Shown: positions 1-11,429 of the stretch, one piece after another | Layout: each line of letters opens with the position of its first letter | Position numbering within the stretch: position 1 is the first letter of the stretch | Assembly: GCF_003589595.1 (NCBI RefSeq) | Contig: NW_020654810.1 | Coordinates: 21,256,350-21,320,349 of the forward strand | Length of the DNA stretch: 64,000 nt | Origin: Hyposmocoma kahamanoa | Lineage: Eukaryota > Arthropoda > Insecta > Lepidoptera > Cosmopterigidae | Direction of reading: 5' to 3' | Made by a program: the position numbers and the translations under genes | The notes under the pieces: generated by a model | Seen by the model: the letters and a program-made list of their open reading frames with translations, nothing else | Database searches by the model: none | What the model was told of the DNA's origin: nothing

Positions 1-299
1 ACAAATTATTCGTGCAACTCAACTAATTTACCTAATACACAACTGTGAATCATTAACGTGGAACGTAACAACCTATTCGACTTGGTCGTCTTACCAAAAT
101 GTGCCGGATGTTCATAAAACCACCTCATAGGCTTATAAATTTTTTGCTAATAAAATGGAACGTAATATTTCACCGAACCTCAAATGTCTATAAACACCTT
201 CGCGGTACATGATTCTTTATACCTGCGAAATAGGGATGTAGTAGGCAATGTTACTTTATGTAACTAGTACTAGATGTTATTTTATGTAACTCGTATTAG

Positions 300-575
300 G
301 TACTAGATCTGATCATATTGCTCGTCGACAACCAGACAACCTTGACAAACTGGTTGTGGTGGGTAAGGTGGAGGGAAGGAGACTCCGCGATTGTAGCTCG
401 ACCACCTAGCGGATGGAGTGACCAAGTGGCCGTCCTCACTGGCCTCCCTACGACAACTACCCTGAGAAAGGTCGAATATAGAACCAGACGGAAGAAAATC
501 GTCCATAAAGTCTTGAAAACCTTTCAGGGACACGACCTTTAGCAATGAAGAAAACGACTAAGAAGAAGTACTATA
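300..575 (+). mobile_element. LINE 3' end relic (RTE-like)
   Basis: The plus strand reads a decayed reverse-transcriptase C-terminus: a frame with ARPPSGWSDQV resembles the GRP-x-RWSDD segment that closes many RTE-like LINE ORFs. It is followed by a stretch like the usual end (cag..ggacgacctttag..gaaatgaagaa, here ttcagggacacgacctttagcaatgaag) and a GAA/AAG-rich tail. Open frames exist on both strands over 303-545, but only the plus reading makes sense. The internal Trp/Gln-rich segment is scrambled. A second copy of the same 3' end lies at 40860-40965. Clade assignment is inference. Confidence 0.5.
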
Positions 576-584
576 TACTAGTAT

Positions 585-800
585 TATTTTGTGATATGTA
601 ACGACAGGGCGAACGTGTTATGCGCTTGGTGGTAAACGACGCGCCCATAACAATTGCAGTACCATTTAAAAGCTTTAATCGCAAAGTTCCGAAGGGCATT
701 GCCACTGTGCCTGCATGACTGCATAGCAGTAGAAATTGGTATGGTGATAGTACTTCCCTGGACGAAAGAGTTCGTAGCATATCACTACTACTGCTGTTTA
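585..800 (-). mobile_element. SINE-A copy (lepidopteran SINE), diverged
   Basis: SINE-A is the main repeat of the window. I define its sense strand as the one ending in an A-rich tail after tattat. Landmarks in sense order are gtagagctccttgtg, a cag-taatg-c block, the ggacttgtcaacttatgtctca core, gcgatttaaa, gacaggcgtgtcgcttacca and cgtcccgtca. This antisense copy shows gacagggcgaac, ggtggtaaacgac, tttaatcgcaaag and cttccctggacga, with the middle shortened. Confidence 0.7.
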
Positions 801-1304
801 GATATGACATACAAAAGAGTTACTTGGTACATAAATAGCTAATATTCTACCCATGTCTGAATAATACTTTTAATGCATCATATTTGCGTAATAAATTTTT
901 TGTTTTTCCGAATTCAATAAAACTGTTACAAAAAACATGCAGTTATTACGCTAAAGTAACAGCTACTAAGGTATCAGAATAGACAACTCATGACACGAAG
1001 ACAGCCAGAGATAAATTTTTAATAATATTAGCCAAGTGGGTCGGGACACCTGGGGTACACCTTAACGCTTTCGTGAACTTAGTCGCTTGTGGACTGGAAC
1101 ACAAACTTACGTGTAAAGACGGTGCAACTACTGCCTTTACACTGATGGAAAGTTCGTGGTGATGTGTGATATTATTGCGAGAGTCATCAATACTTTTCCC
1201 CCTGAAAAAAGGAGGATTATCGTAATCTAGATAATGAAGATGAGAGTAACACTTCTCTGCCATTTAGATGGTTCTGGGAGGGAATTGAATTTTCTTGACA
1301 AATG
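801..1304. other. Unassigned AT-rich spacer
   Basis: No domain, repeat or RNA gene recognised. A 91-codon minus-strand open frame (988-1263) has no recognisable motif and sits beside SINE-A, so I do not call it a gene. Confidence 0.5.
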
Positions 1305-1570
1305 TCCATAGAGTTCCTTGTGAAAGACTCCGTCCTGGGAAGTCTGCGACTTTACCTATTTCTGCCGTGAAGCATTAAATGTAAGCATTACTGTGTTCCA
1401 ATTTTTAAGGGATGATGATGTTGGAGATGTTACAGGCATATGGGACTTGTCAACTTATGTCTCAGTGTCTTTGCGATTTAAAGCACTAAGTGGCACTGCA
1501 ACTGCTATAGACAGGCGTGTCGCTTAACTACAGGCGCTCGACGACACTTGGTATCATAATAAAATATGTG
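1305..1570 (+). mobile_element. SINE-A copy, nearly full length
   Basis: Starts with gagttccttgtgaaagac, passes ctatttctgccgtgaagca, cttgtcaacttatgtctca and gcgatttaaag, and ends in acaggcgtgtcgcttaac followed by acacttggtatcataataaaa. The stretch between the stem-like halves is shorter than in the best copy at 47578-47872. Confidence 0.75.
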
Positions 1571-3044
1571 GCGAATTCTTTAAGCCAGCATATGGCCTTA
1601 AATATCTTTATAAAGGAGAACCGTGTCCAGAAAATTTTCCATGAAAACATAGAAAGCATAGAGAAAATGGTACGCCTTCAGAATACATTTACCAAAGTAT
1701 TTGATGGAGACGACTTGTCGAATTTTCCCACCAGCATTTATAATTTGGTAACAATGTACAAGAGTTTCAGCTTATCGTTTAAAAAGAAAAATTAACCTAC
1801 TTCCAACAAAATTCTCCAGGGCAATCAATAAGTGATGAAGGTGCAAAGGTGGAGTGAGAAGGGTTTTGGTGTAAGTATAGGTATATATGTATAAGTAAAC
1901 ATACCAACTTGTAATCAATCTTCAGGCTTTGCAGTGTCCGGAGTTATGGTTTTGTACTGTTTTACGAGAAATCTTTGTCAGTATTAAAAAGTCACATATC
2001 ACAAATCAGTGGCGAAGACTGGGTACCCTCAAAAAAGAAACGCAGCTCGATATCGAGTCAACATAAAATTTTAAAGTCAGTTGTGCATACATATGTAATA
2101 AGGTACATCCACATAATATATTACGCTTTTTAGCGAACCCTGGGTATTTCGGGATTTTCGGTTATGTCTTAAAACTATGAAAACTTAAATTCGTATTACT
2201 ACTCATATTCGTATCGATATTTATAATATCATCGTATCTTGGTTAATAATGATAAATAACCACTAACTAAATGCTAGGAACTCAGGTACCTGACTACACT
2301 GCAGCGATAGCATCCGCAAGACTGTGTGCAACACAAGTGTGCAAGTAACCTTTGGAACGCGAGGGTGAGTGAGGTGCGCATATGCATATTTATTTTAAAT
2401 TATTAATGTTGTTGATTTATTTTTTTATCATAATTCGAGAAGTTGGTTGATCTCATTGAATCTGAGAATTCCGTAAATAATAAAAATAATGTACAAAACA
2501 CTGATCTGATGTCTTTTCAATTTTCTTTTGAAGACGTATTTGGGAGACAAGAGAAAAATATCCGATGAAAATAGAATAAACCAAAATGACAAAGCATGAT
2601 TCACTACGCGATATTGGCGAATTTTTGGATTAATAAAATGCTAAAAAATGCTCAGACCGATATGAAATTTGATCATAAAAAACCAATATTTCATTTTCGT
2701 TCAAAATGGCGCTTTAAACTTTTGATTTTTCAATAACTATATCAACTCTTCGCGATTACTAGGTTGCCCTGTTGTAAGCCCGTTCGATAATTGTGGACAT
2801 AATTTAAAAATCGATATATCTTTCTACATTTTATTCATAGTCCCAGCTCGTATCGATAGGAAACTATAGAGGTGAGCTATAAAACACTTATCCGTTACAT
2901 CAATTTCCTCTCGCCGAGTCAGCGGCCCCACACGAGCTTGAGGGAAATCGCTGAAGCGCTGAAAGCGTTTCAGAAATTAGATCCATGAACTATGAAAGAC
3001 AGCGGAAACGTAGTACAATTCATGTATCTATTTTCATACGGAAT
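1571..3044. other. Unassigned stretch
   Basis: Holds most of a 92-codon plus-strand frame (1517-1795) that begins inside the SINE-A tail. Its product is lysine/phenylalanine-rich and unlike any family I know. The rest is AT-rich with no ORF above about 70 codons and no repeat shared with the rest of the window. Confidence 0.5.
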
Positions 3045-3088
3045 GTCTTTTTAAGTTATGTAGTTGAGACTACATAACTTAAAAAGAC
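3045..3088. repeat. Perfect 20-bp palindrome, 4-base loop
   Basis: Arms 3045-3064 and 3069-3088 are exact reverse complements (gtctttttaagttatgtagt in the left arm), separated by tgag. The arms are AT-rich with T and A runs, so a transcript could form a stable 20-bp hairpin. No coding context. Confidence 0.9.
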
Positions 3089-3917
3089 AGACGCTTGACC
3101 AAAATGATAATGTCAGTTGTTATGAGCGCAGTAAAGTCAAAGAAAATACTATACATTTTTCTGAACAATATTTCAAATTAAATGTCAAATTTCATGGTCT
3201 TCCCTTTATTTAAAATGCTATTTGTAAAATTTGTAAAATGTTATTTAGAAGAAAACAATCCTTATGATTGAGGCTTTCGATCAGTATAATAAAATTATAG
3301 GTGTTTTTTTTCACATTTGGCGCGTTCGATTCCCGGTTCAGGTAGACAATTAATTAAAAATGTTTGAATGCAGATCGATTTTTTTTTAAAATCAAACTGA
3401 AGTCTTCTTTTAGTAAAATTTTCTATCTACGGTGTTTAAGGTACTTTCCCTCCGAGGGGCAAAGCCGTGTGACACCCTATATACATTATAGGTATATACA
3501 AAGAGAAAAGAACAAACTTAATATAAAGTTAAAATAAGATAATTAGGTTGTAAGTGTTGAGTGTAGTATACATTTTTGCCACAGACCACAAAAATTTTAG
3601 CCATTAGTAAAACTATTATGTTTGCATTGCATGAACCAAAACGTGTCGGAACGGAGGAAGTGGAATTGACACGTTCGGTCACTGCTATAAGGAAAAACAG
3701 TAAAGAAATGCCTGCCAGTGAAAGAAAGAAAAGCAATGCTATGAACAACCTGCTATGTATAAGGCAATTAACCCAATTAGAATAAAAATCAACAATAAAT
3801 CTTCGTGCGAGAGTTGTGCAAAGGGTAACAAAGAGTTCGGGTTCTATTTCAGTAATGGCGATTACTTAGAATATTAAACAACTTTTACGAAAAAAAATCA
3901 GGCTTTTGTGCGAGATA
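3089..3917. other. Unassigned stretch with a B-box-like motif
   Basis: At about 3321-3338 gcgcgttcgattcccggt resembles a tRNA T-arm (B box), but no A box or cloverleaf precedes it. Overlapping 69-76 codon frames on both strands at 3518-3785 show no domain. Confidence 0.4.
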
Positions 3918-4115
3918 TTTCTTCCAAAGCAGTTGCAGTCCACTCAGAGCTTTAAATCGCAAAGGTGTGAAAAGCACTGCTACTGCGCCCGCCACTGCGA
4001 GACGTAAGTTGACATGTTCCATGTGCCTGTACTTTTACCAGCACCCTTAACGTACAAAACCGGAACGCAGTAATACTCACATTACTGTTTGGTAGCAGAA
4101 ATAGATAAGGTGATT
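3918..4115 (-). mobile_element. SINE-A copy, 3' end missing
   Basis: Antisense landmarks: agcagttgcagtccactcagagctt, tttaaatcgcaaag, gcgcccgccactgcgagac, gtaagttgacatgttccatgtgc and tttggtagcagaaatag. The gacgggacgaac end is absent, so the copy lacks the sense 3' part. Confidence 0.7.
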
Positions 4116-4274
4116 TTGGTAACTAGGATTATTTATTATTTGACATCAGATCTCCAGCTAATAAGTTGACCGTCTCTGAGTAGATGTTGTACCCATTTTA
4201 AGGCAAATTGTTCTGATTTTGAATTTTCGATTTACCACTTCACATTTTCAGACATACCTCGTGTTAAACTTATC

Positions 4275-4332
4275 TATTAAGCTATATTCATATAGAAGCT
4301 GAGTATTAAGCTATATTCATATAGTAGCTTGG
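4275..4332. repeat. Tandem duplication, 29-bp unit
   Basis: Two head-to-tail units starting at 4275 and 4304 share tattaagctatattcatata and differ by one base just after it (gaagct versus gtagct). Confidence 0.85.
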
Positions 4333-4902
4333 GGGAGACCTATGCCCAGAAGAGCTTTAGAAAGCTGGGTAAGTACAATGCTTCTATATAAAAGAAGCAC
4401 ACTTTATTTAGTTTATACTTTGGTAATATAAAACAACAATAAAGTACGTAGTTGTGAATTCAAATTATTATAGATAATAAAGGTAATAATTAATGGACAT
4501 GGAAATTAATGTTCGTGTGCATTCGGAAATCCGCTGGTTGCCGAGGGACATTAAGAAAATAGAAGCACTATATGTCGTACTCATTACGACAAAAATGTCA
4601 GACAGCAGTTCTTCCTTGTCATAACTAACATAATCGACATTTTAGCGAAATTGAGTTATTAACATTTATGGGATCAGCGAAACAGGATCTACGACCCCAT
4701 CTAATCGGTTTTTTAATATCTTATTTAGTTTCAGATTTATTGTTCAGCAAAATTAGCGTAATTGGCATCTAAAATGCCAGTATAAAATTATTAGCAAGAA
4801 ACTTTAGGTGACACTATCTCGAAAGTGAATGGAACTATGTTTTTAGACTTTATAGGCTCTTTAGAAAGCGACGTACATTCGAGAGAGATCGAAAATAGCT
4901 TT
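4333..4902. other. Unassigned spacer
   Basis: No open frame above about 60 codons, no RNA gene and no repeat with a second copy here. Confidence 0.5.
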
Positions 4903-5192
4903 GTTTTTATAATATTAAGCGACGGGACGAACAAGTCGTGAGATTGATAGTAAGCCTGTCCATAACAGTTGCAGTGCCACTCAGAGCTTTAAATCGCAAA
5001 GATCTGAGTGGCACTGCCAATGCGCCTGTTACCCTGAGACATAAGTTGACAAGTCCCATGTGCCTGTAATTTCACCAGCACCCTTCAAAACCGGAACACA
5101 GTAATGCTGACATTGCTGCTTGGCTGCAAAAAATAGGTAATGTGGCAGTACTTCCCTGGACGAACACTTCCACAAGAAGCTCTACTGCTACT
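4903..5192 (-). mobile_element. SINE-A copy, nearly complete
   Basis: Runs from ttttataatattaagcgacg through acgaacaagtcgtg, gtaagcctgtccataacag, tttaaatcgcaaagatctga, gttgacaagtcccatgtgc and cttccctggacgaacact to ctctactgctacta. The A-rich tail (read as T) abuts the left end. Confidence 0.85.
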
Positions 5193-5931
5193 AAAAAAGC
5201 TTCAAACTCATCTACTATTACATCTCTCTGTAACCCTCTACAAGGTTACAGTTTACTATATCTTAGAAACTTCGAAGAATTACGGCAAAACCTTTTTTCT
5301 GTAACACGTCTTATATCCTAAATGTGTATATAAAAGAAATGATTATAATAAAACAGTTTTATAGGGTAGACGTAGGGAAGGTTAATATCGCTTTTGACTT
5401 ACGCCACAAAGGAACTAAAAAAGCGTTACATTCGAGAGGCCAGCACATGGCGTCTAAAAGGATCCTCCATTGTTCGCTGCAGCGCTCTAGTGTGTTCGTG
5501 TTCGAACTTATACATCTTGTTTTAGCGCCTTTTGTGGGTTAAAACCCCTTTTACACGAGATGGTTTGATTGCTAACAAGTACATTTTTAGGTTTAGAAAC
5601 CTAGAGAGCTAAATTATAGGTTTAGATTGGACGTCAGAGGGGGAGCCTAATTGTACATGTATGAATTTTCTACGGAATATTATACAAATTTCAAATGCTA
5701 TACATGTGTTATAAAACTTATATGTCGTGTCAGGTACGTAGCGGCTGGTGGTCCATAGTATCTGACCTATATCAGTGGGAGACAGCCGTTATGTACGTCA
5801 CATGTAAAGCATATGTGTCACAAAATATAACAAACTTCTAGAATACCATATCCACCTCAATATTTTTATTTTACCTTTCTCTAATTGTATAGGTATACAT
5901 ATTTTTATCCAGATCCTTAAAACAATAGTTA
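5193..5931. other. Unassigned stretch
   Basis: A 72-codon plus frame at 5324-5542 codes for no recognisable domain. Nothing else repeats within the window. Confidence 0.45.
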
Positions 5932-6185
5932 CACAAAGATCGTACAAAAATAAAAATTCCTTTAATCAGACTGGATTTCAATCAGCGTCTTTAGCATACC
6001 GTGGCCGACGCTCTCCCAACTGAGTTACGGAACGAACTCACAAATCTTACGAATTTTTCTGTGTGCTTGTTGCAGATCTTTGTTTTCGGCTTTTAAGGAC
6101 TTTTTTGCCGTAGCGCCATCAACGAGATATCTATGAAAGTTTTTCTTCGCTTAGCCAGGTATCTTTACAGCTACCAGCAGCTGAC
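5932..6185 (-). mobile_element. SINE-C copy (tRNA-containing element)
   Basis: Antisense to a tRNA-like module: ttccgtaactcagttggga (A box) and gattgaaatccag (degenerate B box) read on the minus strand around 5960-6040. On the far side follows the family body with tagcgccatcaacgag, gccaggtatctttacagcta and a cagcag end. Five related loci occur (28097, 37262, 54245, 58725). In all, the body lies upstream of the tRNA-like part in its own sense. Confidence 0.7.
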
Positions 6186-6844
6186 TAGAGAAATGGCTTT
6201 AAAAACAGCTACATTATTGATGTTAGTAATATGTTGTAATAATTATACGAGTATTTTATACATTGTATGATAATAGGTACATTATGTCCTTAACTATGAC
6301 TAACTCATAGTTCAAGCGGCAGTGTTGAAGAACAAGATTTACCGTTTTTTTTTAAATTTTTCTAAAAAATTTTCTATCTACTCGTATTTGTAGTTTTTGT
6401 TAACTCCAGCAAACTGATATTAGAACAATCCGTCATGCAGTCGATTTTATGTCCTCTTACGAAGGTTTTGGCATAATCCGACCCTACCTTTGACCTCTCG
6501 TTATCGCTACTTGTCGCCACTCGCGCATAATTGGGTCTCTGCAATTTCGAGGACGATCCTTGTACGGATAGACGAGGAAAAATTTCAGAATAGAGTGTCC
6601 TTTGTTTCATATCAATAGAACGATTGAATTTTCTGGGACGTCTAAGATTAATTTTCTTTAGCTGAACCCGACAGCTTCAGATTGTTATAACAAAGAACTT
6701 GAAAACGTTACTATTGAATATAAAAACGAGGTAATATTTTAATTTCAGGTCTTTTGGATTCTTCAAATTTATTATTATACTGTAGTATTCATGAATAGGG
6801 ATAAGAACACTTTTATTTAAAGTAAATTGATTTGCTCTTGAGCT
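6186..6844. other. Unassigned stretch
   Basis: A 78-codon minus frame (6374-6610) is serine/arginine/lysine-rich with no recognisable motif. The rest is AT-rich. Confidence 0.45.
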
Positions 6845-7090
6845 CTACCTCGTCCAAAGATAGGGTCTATAATGGACCAAGTTCGCCTAGAAGGTGCCTA
6901 TTCAGTTACATCTTAAAGATACTCGGGTTGTATATGTGCTTGGAAACACGGTTGCAGGCAGTGAATTCCATTTTCGGGATGTGCGCATAATAAGAGATGA
7001 CGAAAAGCTCGAAAGGAACATCGACCAAACAGGGACCCGCTGTACGTATGGATGATGGCGAAAGGAAGCGACCGGAATTAGCTGATGGAG
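6845..7090. repeat. Possible dispersed-repeat relic
   Basis: The pattern gaaggtgcctattcagt ... gcagtgaattccattttcggg ... gcgcataataagagatgacgaa resembles a coding-derived repeat I recall from other lepidopteran genomes (tggtgcgcat..gaattcca blocks). No intact frame crosses it. Identification by recall only. Confidence 0.3.
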
Positions 7091-7626
7091 CTTATGGGCA
7101 CACTAACCAAAGTATATTCTGCGGAAAACCGATAAACAGGTAACTTTGCGTCTGTGGGTTAAACTGTGAAGTTTAGATGAAGCTGATTGAAATTCAACAC
7201 TATGCTCTTTGAGATAAGAACGGTACAATGTAGGCCATTTGGAGAATTATTATGTAAACCGCAACTTAGGAACCAATAATAATAATTATTTATTTCCAAT
7301 CACAATGGTATCGAAAGATTGTCAATGCCATCTAGCGATATAAAAAATTCGCGCGAAACAAAATGGCGTTTTCTCATGTAACAAGTGTGCAGTCTATCGA
7401 TTTATGAGGCCAAATGTTTATTTATTCATAAAAAAGCAACAGCTTAACAACACTTAATAAAAACATATAACCAATTACAGGTTTCCGCCTATAGTTTCAG
7501 ATAAATCAAATACGAGCACATAATAAAAACGAGCAATAAACAGTAGGTATGTGTTAACAATAAGCACTTAAATAAAGAATATAACACAATACCTGTGTCA
7601 ACAGTCATAAATTATTTAAGTTTATG
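7091..7626. other. Unassigned spacer
   Basis: Contains gccatctagcga near 7328, a motif seen near several repeats here, but no larger recognisable unit. Confidence 0.4.
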
Positions 7627-7810
7627 GAGTTCTTAGGTTTTCGCGATTGTTACACATAGGAAATGAAACTATTTTTCCGGATTTAAATCGCGTTTATTTG
7701 CACCACCTCAGTCAACCATGACCATGGGACCTGTAAAGGGCCCGAAACGTTGGTTTGTTTGAAAAAACAAATATACGCGATTTAGATCCGGAAAAATAGT
7801 TTTATTTCCC
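7627..7810. mobile_element. Palindromic Penelope-like terminal fragment
   Basis: The left arm (gagttcttaggttttcgcga ... gaaatgaaactatttttccg gatttaaatcgcg) is mirrored by the right arm (cgcgatttagatccgg aaaaatag tttatttcc). Between them lies gaccatgggacctgtaaagg, then gcccgaaacgttggtttg. A GGGACC-loop-GGGCCC hairpin followed by GAAAC is the layout found in terminal repeats of Penelope-like retroelements. No protein-coding part is present. Six other partial copies occur in the window. Class assignment is inference; a foldback MITE is the alternative. Confidence 0.55.
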
Positions 7811-7825
7811 AAAATTAAGGTTTTT

Positions 7826-7980
7826 TTTGTAGCAGTAAAGCTCCTTGTAAAAGAGTTCGTCCAGGGATGTCTGCCACCTTACCATTTCTGCCGCCAAGCA
7901 GTAATGTAAGCATTACTGAGGGACTTGTCAACTTATGTCTCAGGGAGACGGGTGCAGTGGCAGTACCCCTCACATTTTCG
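7826..7980 (+). mobile_element. SINE-A copy, 5' half
   Basis: Shows gtagcagtaaagctccttgt, gagttcgtccagggatg, ctgccgccaagcagtaatg and cttgtcaacttatgtctcag, then breaks off after gcagtggcagtacccctca. The standard 3' half and A tail are absent, and a SINE-B head follows at 8005. Confidence 0.75.
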
Positions 7981-8004
7981 CCATTTAAATATAATATATT
8001 TTTC

Positions 8005-8050
8005 TGCTTCCGTGGCCGAACGGTTACCATGCCGGACTGCCACGTAATTT
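8005..8050 (+). mobile_element. SINE-B head fragment (tRNA-like)
   Basis: cttccgtggccgaacggtta followed by ccatgccggactgccacg matches the A-box end of SINE-B at 60345. The B box and body are missing from this piece; a body-containing copy starts 400 bp on at 8462. Confidence 0.65.
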
Positions 8051-8461
8051 ACTCTATTGGTATTTCAATACTTTTATTTTACCATCCACAATCTCAGCGC
8101 CAGCTCGCGATGGCTATTAATATCAATCGCTAGCTCGCGAGAGCTATTAATTTAAAAAGAGATTTCAATTCTCGTCTCATCTCACCTCATCAGTGGAAAA
8201 ACATCTTAAAAGTGTCCCAAGTTGTTATGTTAAACGATATTAATTTACTACATTTTTAATTGTTATTCATTTAAACAAAGTTTTTTTTAATGGGACAGTA
8301 TGGGGAAATCCTAAAGTATAGGAGTAGCCATTAAGTCTTTTTTTGTGAAAACAATTTTGGCGTAGTAGATTTTTTGATCAGGCGCGAATTGCCCATAAAA
8401 AATTATAAAATAGATTTTTTTTTAGTGCTGTTCGACTCCATTTCATGTAAGGATCATTTCA
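8051..8461. other. Unassigned spacer between SINE-B pieces
   Basis: Two near-copies of a short motif, agctcgcga(t/g)(g/a)gctattaat, lie at about 8102-8151. The stretch may be an insertion splitting one SINE-B, since the head ends at 8050 and the B box resumes at 8462. Confidence 0.35.
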
Positions 8462-8632
8462 TTGGTCCAGAGGTCCAGGGTTCGATTCCCGTGCCGGGTG
8501 AATACTTGTATGGCCTACATTTATTTCTCTCTTGAGTTTGGGTGTAATTTGTGGTTGTCTATGTGTGTGTCCATGGGATCCGCGATACAGGGTTTCCCTA
8601 GTGTGCGGGGCTATGAGTGTGTGCGCGATATT
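8462..8632 (+). mobile_element. SINE-B copy, body with B box
   Basis: ccagggttcgattcccgtgc (B box) is followed by the family body: tatggcctacatttatttct, gagtttgggtgtaatttgtg, gtgtgtccatgg, gatacagggtttccctagtg, cggggctatgagtg. It lacks the tRNA-like A-box end found at 8005. Confidence 0.75.
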
Positions 8633-9681
8633 ATAATTATGAATATATCAACAATCATGATGATTGCTCAGCACAGTGTCCACACCGTTGCTAGCTCTAG
8701 AAAGAAAACTATTTTAGTCAATGAGTTAATTTTTGCCAAGGAAACTAACAGGGTGATAGTGTCTCATAGAATATCAGAACTATTTACACTAAATATAGTC
8801 CAGTAAGTTAGAGTAATCAACATTAACGTTGATGATTTAGAATACATTATTCCCACATTATTTTTTTATTATTAATGGGAGCTTTTGTTATGAGTGCTAT
8901 GTTGAATGTAAGCCACTTTTGATAGACAGGTTAGCGATCTAAACAAGGCTCAGAATTATTGGCGCAAGAGTCGTAAGGAAAATGGAAGGAATTAGCGTTT
9001 TAAAGTTGAGCGATATCACGAAATTGCAAAATTCAACTTAACAGTCTGCTTAACCATTTCTATATTCCCTTACAAAGTAAAAACAAATATAAAACACCTT
9101 CCCAATGAAATTCTCTTAAAATTTCGTGGAACGTTCCTCTAATAAAATAACTTCCACAGCTTTCATCAAAAAGCTAAGAAAACCAACCTAGCGTAAGAAC
9201 CAGTGTGTAAAGACCTGTGATACTAAATCCTTCTTTGTGAACGCCGTTGAATATATAAAGTCTTTAAGAGAGTAAGGGTCTTCTGGTAATGGATGGATGT
9301 TTAAGTTCAATTAAAGTGTTCACAATGTCAATTTATACGTCCAGAATAAGCACTTTGGATATAAATCCTTAATATCTTTGTGATTTATCTTTTCATTATA
9401 TTTACGAATGAAAGATTGCATAGAAAACATTCGTCACGGACACAGACTAGGTCACGGAAAACCCGCTGAATATCTGATCCAAAGTTGTACGGGGTACAAG
9501 CGCATTTCCATCAACATTAACATAATCGACAACCAACAAAAAAAATACGTGTCATTACTGGGCATGAGACTTTCCAAAGAGAGCACGCAGTCTCAAACCT
9601 TCTCCAACTTGAAAGTTTTAAGTGATATTGTTACTGAACGATCACAAATGTTCGTAACGTAGGAATTAAAGTCGTAGGTAC
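8633..9681. other. Unassigned stretch
   Basis: An 84-codon plus frame (9408-9662) has no recognisable domain. No second copy of any part seen here. Confidence 0.45.
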
Positions 9682-9770
9682 ATGCCAGAGGGATTAGAAC
9701 CGGCGAACTCTCAAATGAGAAGCAGCCGCTATTCCACTGGGCTACCATCTCTCATTTCCATATTTATAGA
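9682..9770 (-). mobile_element. tRNA-like SINE relic
   Basis: The minus strand reads a tRNA-like string: tggtagcccagtggaatagc (A box) and gccggttctaatccctct (B box) at usual spacing. The anticodon arm and acceptor pairing do not hold up, so a tRNA-derived SINE head is likelier than a functional tRNA. Confidence 0.5.
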
Positions 9771-10834
9771 AATCCAACCAAGAGCGTGTTCGACGCACAC
9801 CACTCGTATTGACGGAAACCTAATTTTGGCGAGGACGGTCCAACGTTTGGGCTCGATACAAACGAAGTTTGGTCCTATTTCAGACATTTAGACATTAACT
9901 ATTATAATCAAATTCAATGACATTCTGTAGACAGGATCTGGAGGCCAGCAGGGTTGTGGTTTATCAGTTTTCAATTAATATCGAGCTATTTTTTAGGATC
10001 TAAAACGCGTCATTCGTGAATGAGTCAGCCGTGACCATGGACCTGGAGGTCTACCACGAAATAGGAAGCAACGATCGAAGATCGTGATTTGACATATGTG
10101 TTTGTTGCCTTACTTAAATACGTCACATTACAACTATCGTATCGAATTTTGAGATTACTTTCATCGTAATATTGACATGTGTAGTACGTATGAGTTTCGT
10201 AGTATCGTATTTCGTGGTAGAACTCCAGTAAAGAACCCGAAATATAGGTATTTTCATACACAAATTTTTTTGTATATATTTTAAAAATCAAGAGCATAGG
10301 AAAAATACTGGACATCTTATATTATTTCTTATATATTCGTATTACGGCAGAAAATAGTTTATCTTCTAAACAAACTTCGTAATAGTAGCAACAGCATCCT
10401 GAAAATGGTTGCTGAGAAAGTGAAGGGATGTCTCATTAGGAACCTCAAAAATTTTGAACATTGTTTATAAGTATCTTACTAAGTTAAATATGGATTTGTG
10501 TTGTCTGAAAATAAATAAATAATAACAATAAATAATTATTATATATACATATCAATCATATTATTTGGATTAACATCAAATTAAGGAACGCAAAATGTGG
10601 CTGCGCGTATACTAGAACTGCCCACTTCAAATTCCTAAACGAATGTAATAGTCAAGACCTAACTAGTCAGCCTTTATACAATAATAAACGCTTATAAAAA
10701 GAACTTCAAGGACCTACATTCGACCTAACGTGTGTCCTTGGCATGCAATTTACATAGCTCGTGTGTTTACCGTCACCTTTGTTACTATAATGTAACTGTT
10801 AACAATACAGACTAGAGGTGTGCATCGATTCTAA
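9771..10834. other. Unassigned stretch
   Basis: A 96-codon minus frame (10025-10315) is tyrosine/serine-rich with no motif. 10495-10560 is a run of A/T-only words. Confidence 0.45.
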
Positions 10835-11040
10835 AATCGTAGGCTGCCGTATCTGGAGGTCTAATCATCCGTCTGACATCCGTCCAAAACAAATACTGTC
10901 AAATAAATAACACTCGACCAAAATGAAAAGACAATGTCAAATATGGAGCTTCATTCGCATCATACGTCTTATAATTTGCTCAAGTGTTACTTATTTGACC
11001 GGATATCGAATGGAGAAACGAGAGTACAGAGTCTGATGGT
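10835..11040. mobile_element. Inverted-repeat element (family E)
   Basis: ccgtctgacatccgtccaaa acaaatactgtcaaataaataac at the left is mirrored, imperfectly, by gtgttacttatttgaccgga and gagaaacgagagtacag on the right, around cttcattcgcatcat. The left arm is the reverse complement of part of 28455-28575. No coding capacity. A MITE or foldback remnant is the simplest reading. Confidence 0.5.
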
Positions 11041-11184
11041 TTTACGACCGGCACCGGCGGCGTGGTCGGTGTGTAATCGGCGTATTAAACAAAACACTAA
11101 AAGATCCTTTTATCAACCTTTATGTTCATTGTCAACGTTCTTTACACTTTAAATAGTATTTTAACGTCTATATAGGTACTTATC

Positions 11185-11385
11185 GAGTTCTTAGGTTTTC
11201 GCGATTGTTACACATAGGAAATGAAACTATTTTTCCGGATTTAAATCGCATATATTTGTTTTTTCAAGTCAGTTGTTGTTGTTTCAGTCAACCGTGACCA
11301 TGGGACCTGTAAAGGACCCGAAACGTCAGTTTGTTTGAAAAAACAAATAGACGCGATTTAAATCCGGAAAAATAGTTTCATTTCC
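11185..11385. mobile_element. Palindromic Penelope-like terminal fragment
   Basis: Same layout as 7627-7810 with a gggacctgtaaaggaccc hairpin, gaaacgtcagtttg and a mirrored right arm ending caaatagacgcgatttaaat and gtttcatttcc. The insert gtcagttgttgttgtttcag between the left arm and the core is unique to this copy. Confidence 0.55.
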
Positions 11386-11429
11386 AATATATAGGTACTC
11401 TTACTAAAAATATTCATAATAATTATAAT

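Noticed and set aside
318..542. Open frames on both strands as a gene
   Set aside because: The plus reading is a decayed LINE end and the minus is its shadow.
1517..1795. 92-codon ORF as a gene
   Set aside because: Starts within a SINE-A tail and has no recognisable motif.
3045..3088. microRNA precursor
   Set aside because: The stem of 20 bp with a 4-base loop is too short and too perfect for an animal pre-miRNA.
7627..7810. Confident hammerhead ribozyme call
   Set aside because: The stem and GAAAC are visible but the CTGANGA core is not, so it stays a hypothesis.
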